From Clostridiales bacterium (GTDB taxonomy: Bacteria; Bacillota; Clostridia; Clostridiales; Oxobacteraceae): a stretch of DNA of 46,449 nt. The DNA lies in NCBI GenBank assembly GCA_030016385.1, contig JASEJN010000020.1, positions 1-46,449 on the forward strand, written 5' to 3'. The notes under the pieces are model-generated. The model ran no database searches. It had not been told where the DNA came from and was given only the letters and a program-made list of their open reading frames with translations. This document shows positions 42,063 through 46,449 of this stretch, piece after piece. The first letter of the stretch is position 1; each line of letters opens with the position of its first letter. The position numbers were made by a program, and so were the translations under genes.

Positions 42063-45000
42063 TCAGGCTCTGAAAGTAATTTGCAAGGATCGCATAACTT
42101 TCTTTTTCCCGAATCCGATACGTCGGAGTCATCCAATCATCCCACGAAAAAATTCTGTATCCATCAGACTGTTTATTTTCCGGAAAGATATACTCTGTAT
42201 CCTTCGTCTGCTTATTCGCAATCAATATGGAAAAGATGATCCCTTCGGTTTTGATTGTTTTAAAGCCGAACGGATCGTTTAAAATCTGGGGCTTCGTGCG
42301 GCTATCGTTCAAAACTATTTTTTTAGCCGGGTCCGTGAAATTCAAAAGTCTCCATGGAATCCGAATATGGATGGTAGACCCGGTTTGATAAAACTCTCCA
42401 TCCGAAGAGTCAAAAGAACCGTATTTAAGCGGGGCGATATAGTTAAAATTCCCCTTATAGCTTTCCCGAGACGCATAGGAATCTTTGGATTTGTCGTAGT
42501 CCGGCAGACAATAAAGGCCGGCAGAATTCTTGCCCTCAAACTTGATAAGATATTCCATGCCGGAAAGGCTCGTCGCAAAGTACGACGGGTCATATCTGTA
42601 TTCGCCATTGTTGCGCAAATACGTATCCAGCCCGACCATCAATTGCTCTATGTCATAATTTATATCATTATTAAGCGCGATCGTAGCATAAATATATTTA
42701 TCATTGATAGAAAGCTGCAACTCCTTCATCCTTCCTGTATCCGTCAGGGTCAGCCCTATTTTTTCAGGTGGCGCCGGCTCAAGTGCGAGAATTCCGCGAT
42801 TCTCTAAAGGATCCGTCGCATCCTGCCATAATGGCTTGTCTCCCTTAGGAATATTATATGGACCCTGCGAGGATACGCACCACTGATCATCAAGGTCGCT
42901 GATAAGCGCACCAAGAAAGTTTTCTCTTTTTACAGCCTCCAACATTCGTACGAGGCCATTCCCCTGATCACTCTCCGATAAACCGTTGACGGATGTCTCC
43001 TTTTGAAACGCATTGACATTTGTAGGAAGACCCATCCCGTCAATCAAAATAGGATAAGAAGATTCTATGCCTTTGACTGCCTTGATATATCCTCCATAGG
43101 GGAGGGATCCCTGATCGTCATGATAACCTGAAAAAGCGTCAGTATTATTCAGAAAATCCAAATCGGACGGTTGAAGAGCATACGATAGAAAAAAATATCC
43201 TTCAGCAGCTTTGGAAGCTTTTAAACCGTTCACATTAAAAAGAGAGCTCTGCGATACAGGCGTCCAAGGAAGCCCCGGCAGAAGGGCTGCGTTTCCCACA
43301 GCACCGATTGGAGCCATATATCCGTATTCGCGTTCGTGATAACTAAAAGCATAATCGCACAAAGCCGCCATGATTCCTTCCGCACAGTTGCCGGATGACG
43401 ATACATAGGCCCCGTCATAAGTATACTTCGGGTTTTTCCCGTTAAGGGCCTGTACAACACCTGCGCTGTTATCGAACTTGACGATATAACCAAGCAAATA
43501 GGGAGATACATCATCGATATAGACACCGCCGTTTCTTGAACCCTCCTTTGGCACCCTAGCGTTTCCATGGATCGCTTCCTCTACATGCTCGATATTTTTC
43601 TTTAACTGCTCCATTCCCAATCGATTCCCATAACTTTCAGGAACTATGTTATCGGCCGGGGAGATTGTCTGCATCAAATAAATCGTTTTTCCGGGATTGG
43701 CACGATTATATTGGTAAAGAGCGCGATAGAATTCAGGTGCAAGCAGATCATCCGCACGTATGCAGTTGCCGCCCATGCCCTTCAATTCCGACAAAAATTC
43801 GCTGTAAGTCGTTATATCCCTTGTGTAATCATAGGCTTGCGACCCAGGCATCACTGCGCTTAGATTGAATCCCTTGATATCAAGAGGATGCCTTTTGTCA
43901 TCTTGCAAAATTTGGAACTGATTGTCCTGAATTTTTACAGTAGCCTTTGTATTTTTCGCGGACCTCATGACATTTGCCCGATTATGATATGCATCATTCA
44001 AAATAGTTCCCATGACAGGTCTATAAAATTTCCAGTAAAAATTCGTGATGTCGCCTTCGCGGTCAATCGAAAAAAAGCGATAAAACATGCTAGAAAACAA
44101 AAATTTTGTGTATTTGTTTTCTCCAACGCAATCATTGAAGTCGCCTGCGAAATAATAAGCAGGTGCATTGAAAGAAGTTACTTCCGTGATTGCGGGAAAT
44201 ACCATTTGCGTGGAAATCCGATCAAACTTTTTTTGACCCGTCTTGTTCAGGTTAAGACGATATTGTGCGACGATATTCGTGCCATAATTTCCTGAAACGA
44301 TTTCGAACCAATTATAATAGTTGACTTTCAGCTTTCCAAATTTCTTCTGATATTTGGGCGTGATCTCAATCGACAAAGGTTCGCCGCTAAAATCGACTCC
44401 TTGCTGCAACACGACGATCTCTCCTTTTTTTGAAGTAATCAACAATCCCGGGCCCTTCATATTCCATTTATAGCCGTACTCACGTTCATAAAGGCTGGTA
44501 GCCCAGGAGGGAACCTGAGACATATCCTTCATATCGGTTATATATTTACCCACCCACTCTGAATAAGCAAAGCCGAACGTCGACTGAATTTCTTTTATAA
44601 TGGAAGCATCGGTACCGGTTGTAAGATCGGACTCTCCGATGATTGTCGCGCCGTTTGTATGAGCTGATGAAGCCGCCGCCATGTCATAATAAGAAAGACC
44701 GCTGCCTTTATTGGCATTCCCTTCGGCATCACCATATGTATCACTCAAATAGACGATATCCGGTGTTTCAGAAAGGCGCTCTAAATCCTTATTTTCAACT
44801 GTCCCGTCAGATGATGGAAAATCCCCGTAATAATCTTTTGTACTATCATATGGCTTCCCCGTCAGTGGATTTCTATATTTTATATCGTTGAGGAGCCAAA
44901 AGAGCCCGATATGTTTACGATAGCCGGACACAATATCCGATTGCTTTACCGATTGCAGGGATTGACCTGCGCTCACCGATTTATCGACCACAACGACGTC

Positions 45001-45174
45001 TAAATTTTTTGAGGGGACAATATGCCAACCTATAAAAACCACTAATAAAAGCAAAATTAAAACCGACGGTAGAAAAAAATAAGGCTTCAATATTTTTTTG
45101 AAGTTCATATTCTTACCCTTGAGATGTAAATGATTTGAAAATTTTTTATAATTCCCTTCTATTTTGAAGTTCAT
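42058..45174 (-). CDS. Large membrane-anchored pseudoglycosidase paralogue with extra N-terminal domain
   Basis: A 1038-residue protein with a membrane anchor at about 31-52. An additional domain (about 85-400) contains PDIVYLSDTYGD and GATIIGESDLTTG; it faintly recalls a glutamine-amidotransferase-like fold, not certain. The paralogous barrel follows (from DIKGFNLSAVMPG, about 435), then the CBM9-like sandwich ending IRIPWRLLNFTDP. The two candidate catalytic glutamates of the paralogues are absent. The nucleophile segment reads YPILIDGMGLPTN instead of PVIVSEFG, and the acid/base segment reads GYIVKFDNSAG. Probably a non-catalytic polymer-binding or export subunit. First gene of the operon; a second ATG 22 codons in also has a good ribosome binding site. 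Confidence 0.75.
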   Translation of the reverse strand: MNFKIEGNYKKFSNHLHLKGKNMNFKKILKPYFFLPSVLILLLLVVFIGWHIVPSKNLDVVVVDKSVSAGQSLQSVKQSDIVSGYRKHIGLFWLLNDIKYRNPLTGKPYDSTKDYYGDFPSSDGTVENKDLERLSETPDIVYLSDTYGDAEGNANKGSGLSYYDMAAASSAHTNGATIIGESDLTTGTDASIIKEIQSTFGFAYSEWVGKYITDMKDMSQVPSWATSLYEREYGYKWNMKGPGLLITSKKGEIVVLQQGVDFSGEPLSIEITPKYQKKFGKLKVNYYNWFEIVSGNYGTNIVAQYRLNLNKTGQKKFDRISTQMVFPAITEVTSFNAPAYYFAGDFNDCVGENKYTKFLFSSMFYRFFSIDREGDITNFYWKFYRPVMGTILNDAYHNRANVMRSAKNTKATVKIQDNQFQILQDDKRHPLDIKGFNLSAVMPGSQAYDYTRDITTYSEFLSELKGMGGNCIRADDLLAPEFYRALYQYNRANPGKTIYLMQTISPADNIVPESYGNRLGMEQLKKNIEHVEEAIHGNARVPKEGSRNGGVYIDDVSPYLLGYIVKFDNSAGVVQALNGKNPKYTYDGAYVSSSGNCAEGIMAALCDYAFSYHEREYGYMAPIGAVGNAALLPGLPWTPVSQSSLFNVNGLKASKAAEGYFFLSYALQPSDLDFLNNTDAFSGYHDDQGSLPYGGYIKAVKGIESSYPILIDGMGLPTNVNAFQKETSVNGLSESDQGNGLVRMLEAVKRENFLGALISDLDDQWCVSSQGPYNIPKGDKPLWQDATDPLENRGILALEPAPPEKIGLTLTDTGRMKELQLSINDKYIYATIALNNDINYDIEQLMVGLDTYLRNNGEYRYDPSYFATSLSGMEYLIKFEGKNSAGLYCLPDYDKSKDSYASRESYKGNFNYIAPLKYGSFDSSDGEFYQTGSTIHIRIPWRLLNFTDPAKKIVLNDSRTKPQILNDPFGFKTIKTEGIIFSILIANKQTKDTEYIFPENKQSDGYRIFSWDDWMTPTYRIREKESYAILANYFQSLK

Positions 45175-45246
45175 CTGTCATTCCTTTCATCAGCAGCCCT
45201 GACTTTTAAACTCATTAACCTTTTTTGCTCATTTTTATATTTTCAT

Positions 45247-45273
45247 ATTATATCAAATTAAGTAAATTGGCAA
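45247..45273 (-). promoter_or_regulatory. Possible promoter of the five-gene polysaccharide operon
   Basis: TTGCCA (45268-45273) and TATAAT (45247-45252) on the minus strand with a short 15-nt spacer. The leader to the ATG is about 65 nt. No riboswitch recognised. Confidence 0.45.
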
Positions 45274-45395
45274 CATTTTTTTGCAATTTCAAGGGATTTT
45301 GCATCATATTTCCATGAAAGATTTTTATAAGGTACATTAAGATTATGAAATAAATGTTATTTATTATGACCATGTCATATAAAATATGCACCCTT

Positions 45396-46181
45396 TCATA
45401 TCTTATCTTTTTCTATTTTTCTGTATATAGAAAGCAGAAGAGATATGATATACGCCTGTATTACAGTTACGAATATCCCTTCAAACAGCCTCGGAATTAA
45501 TAAAATAATAAACCCTTTTTTACCGAGGGACGGTATGAACATCTGCAGTATGAAAGTATTGAAAACAGTAACTACTATCTCCGAAGCCCCAATTGCCGTA
45601 ATAAGCTTTAAATAAAACTGTTTTAAAAACAGATTCCTGTATTTTTTCTGTATCATTATATCTATTGCAAGAAGGCCAATGCCGGCTATGGAAACTCCTT
45701 CAAGCCCAAAAGTCAAAAGGTCCCTGTTTTTGCCGATGCTCATGACAGAGTGCGACCAGAATGTATTGGGAAAATATGCGACACTTATATGATTTATAAC
45801 TCCCACGGCAAAAACAACAATAAAAATAGTAAACAGCTTTTTTTGCAGCAATTCCGTATTTATATTTTTAAATATTTTCCATATATAACCTGTTATAATG
45901 CCCCCCGCTATTGCCGTAACGGTAAGCCATGGAATATATGCGCCGTCAGGCTTCAGCATATATCCTAAAACATCGAGGATTCCTGATGCAATCCCTCCAT
46001 ATAACGGGCCGAAAAGTATCGCCGGCATGTGGATAAATATTCCTGAGAATCCTATGCGCATGCCCGGAGCACCTCCAAAGTAGACCATGTAACTAAAATT
46101 TCTTATAATAATTGCAAGAGAGATAAATAAACCGCTCTGTACAATCTTCTTTGTATAATCCACATCTTTTTTTATCATCAT
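45396..46181 (-). CDS. folT: ECF transporter S component, FolT-like
   Basis: A substrate-capture membrane subunit of about 261 residues with six predicted helices. The block YFGGAPGMRIGFSGIFIHMPAILFG, then GPLYGGIASGILDVLGYML and GAYIPWLTVTAIAGGIITGYIW, resembles folate-type S components that share the EcfAAT energy module. The ATG at 46181 has GGGGAG 10 nt upstream; upstream codons are probably untranslated. A candidate tetrahydrofolate riboswitch with a terminator precedes it, supporting folate as substrate. Other vitamin substrates cannot be excluded. Confidence 0.82.
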   Translation of the reverse strand: MMIKKDVDYTKKIVQSGLFISLAIIIRNFSYMVYFGGAPGMRIGFSGIFIHMPAILFGPLYGGIASGILDVLGYMLKPDGAYIPWLTVTAIAGGIITGYIWKIFKNINTELLQKKLFTIFIVVFAVGVINHISVAYFPNTFWSHSVMSIGKNRDLLTFGLEGVSIAGIGLLAIDIMIQKKYRNLFLKQFYLKLITAIGASEIVVTVFNTFILQMFIPSLGKKGFIILLIPRLFEGIFVTVIQAYIISLLLSIYRKIEKDKI

Positions 46182-46210
46182 GAATATCGTTCTCCCCTTC
46201 AAAAAAATTT

Positions 46211-46262
46211 AAAAGCCATTTTATTTTTAATGTACTGCTACATTAAAAATAAAATGGCTTTT
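46211..46262 (-). terminator. Long perfect hairpin terminator upstream of folT
   Basis: A perfect 24-bp stem (begins AAAAGCCATTTTATTTTT) with a 4-nt loop, followed on the minus strand by TAAATTTTTTT. It ends about 30 nt before the folT start and would be the expression platform of the upstream riboswitch. Confidence 0.8.
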
Positions 46263-46270
46263 AACGTAAC

Positions 46271-46340
46271 AGCGGATGATGTACTGCGCTTTAAACCATT
46301 CTATCAGGTTCTCATATAGAGGCTCTACTCCCATCCTCTA
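46271..46340 (-). promoter_or_regulatory. Candidate tetrahydrofolate (THF) riboswitch
   Basis: The minus strand shows GGATGGGAGTAGAG at the 5' side and CATCATCCGCT at the 3' side. The ends pair (AGaGGAUG with CAUCCgCU), matching the GGAGUAG and CAUCCGCU hallmarks of folT-type THF riboswitches. At about 70 nt it is somewhat short, and the inner motifs are less clear. It sits directly upstream of a folate-type transporter gene and a terminator. Confidence 0.55.
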
Positions 46341-46394
46341 ATGATTAGGCACAATACCTGCTCTGTAACTACTGAAATTATATTCATTTATATA

Positions 46395-46449
46395 CTTCAA
46401 TTCGCAATTTGAAATCAGGCATAGATGGGATTATGTTATTTTGAGCGAC
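46395..46449. repeat. MITE-like element, family 1 (copy D, cut by window end)
   Basis: CTTCAATTCGCAATTTGAAATC followed by CAGGCATAGATGGG and ATTATGTTATTTTGAG matches the ends of copies A, B and C. The rest lies beyond the window. The TTGCGA in this end, 19 nt from a TATAAT (minus strand, near 46380), could serve as a -35 box for folT. Confidence 0.75.

Noticed and set aside
45190..45395. Possible riboswitch upstream of the polysaccharide operon
   Set aside because: I looked for c-di-GMP and other known aptamer cores and saw none; only a weak promoter.

Overview
The window looks like chromosome from an anaerobic, low-GC Gram-positive bacterium of the class Clostridia. Supporting signs are the AT-rich intergenic DNA, strong AGGAGG-type ribosome binding sites, frequent TTG starts, a class B RNase P RNA, T-box control, a SigI/RsgI pair, and a secondary alcohol dehydrogenase of the Clostridium/Thermoanaerobacter type. 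An in-frame UGA followed by a bacterial SECIS-like hairpin in a glutaredoxin-like gene suggests that the organism decodes selenocysteine. No phage, plasmid or CRISPR signature was found.

Layout. (1) 1-6390, minus strand: a peptide ABC transporter operon, Sec-glutaredoxin then oppA-B-C-D-F. A sigma-A promoter and a T-box leader precede it, and the 5' end of a group IIC intron sits exactly at its terminator. (2) 6400-11730: the divergent intergenic region with a palindromic mobile repeat, then citrate synthase, a cytoplasmic heparinase II/III-type protein, 5-formyl-THF cyclo-ligase and the RNA phosphodiesterase ThpR. (3) 11900-17800: a partly decayed accessory cluster. It holds a YesN-type response regulator without its AraC output domain, the 3' part of a large protein, an ADP-ribosylglycohydrolase, a sugar isomerase/epimerase, an RpiB/LacAB-type isomerase, a thiE remnant and a HAD phosphatase. 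(4) 17800-18300: tRNA-fMet and RNase P RNA. (5) 18670-31090: mostly housekeeping and metabolism. It includes an EamA transporter, a Cys-rich membrane protein, Lrp plus aminotransferase, sADH with a Rex-like box, SigI/RsgI, a secreted coiled-coil protein with a lipoprotein, nitroreductase, nagZ-nagR-nagB and an esterase. (6) 31350-35020: an ABC-F ATPase with a 19-codon leader peptide and attenuator-like hairpins, and a PadR-DUF4180 fusion regulator. (7) 35100-45180: a five-gene envelope or exopolysaccharide operon. (8) 45390-46449: a FolT-like ECF S component behind a candidate THF riboswitch and a terminator, then another copy of the mobile repeat cut by the window end.

The best candidate for an undescribed system is the operon at 35108-45174. 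One processive GT2 synthase and one membrane-anchored HEAT-repeat protein are encoded together with three paralogous extracytoplasmic proteins. Each paralogue has a clan-A-like glycosidase barrel followed by a CBM9-like domain. Two keep the candidate catalytic glutamates. The largest has lost both, carries an extra N-terminal domain, and so looks like a pseudoenzyme. This is the composition expected of a polysaccharide synthesis and trimming machine, but not of the standard Bcs, Pga or Ica sets.

Other notable points are the Cys/Sec flavour of the opp operon (a T-box whose UGGA motif fits a U73 tRNA, with an overlapping UGC specifier), the ABC-F leader peptide, and two families of short inverted-repeat elements scattered between genes. 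All function calls come from reading the sequence; no database search was run.
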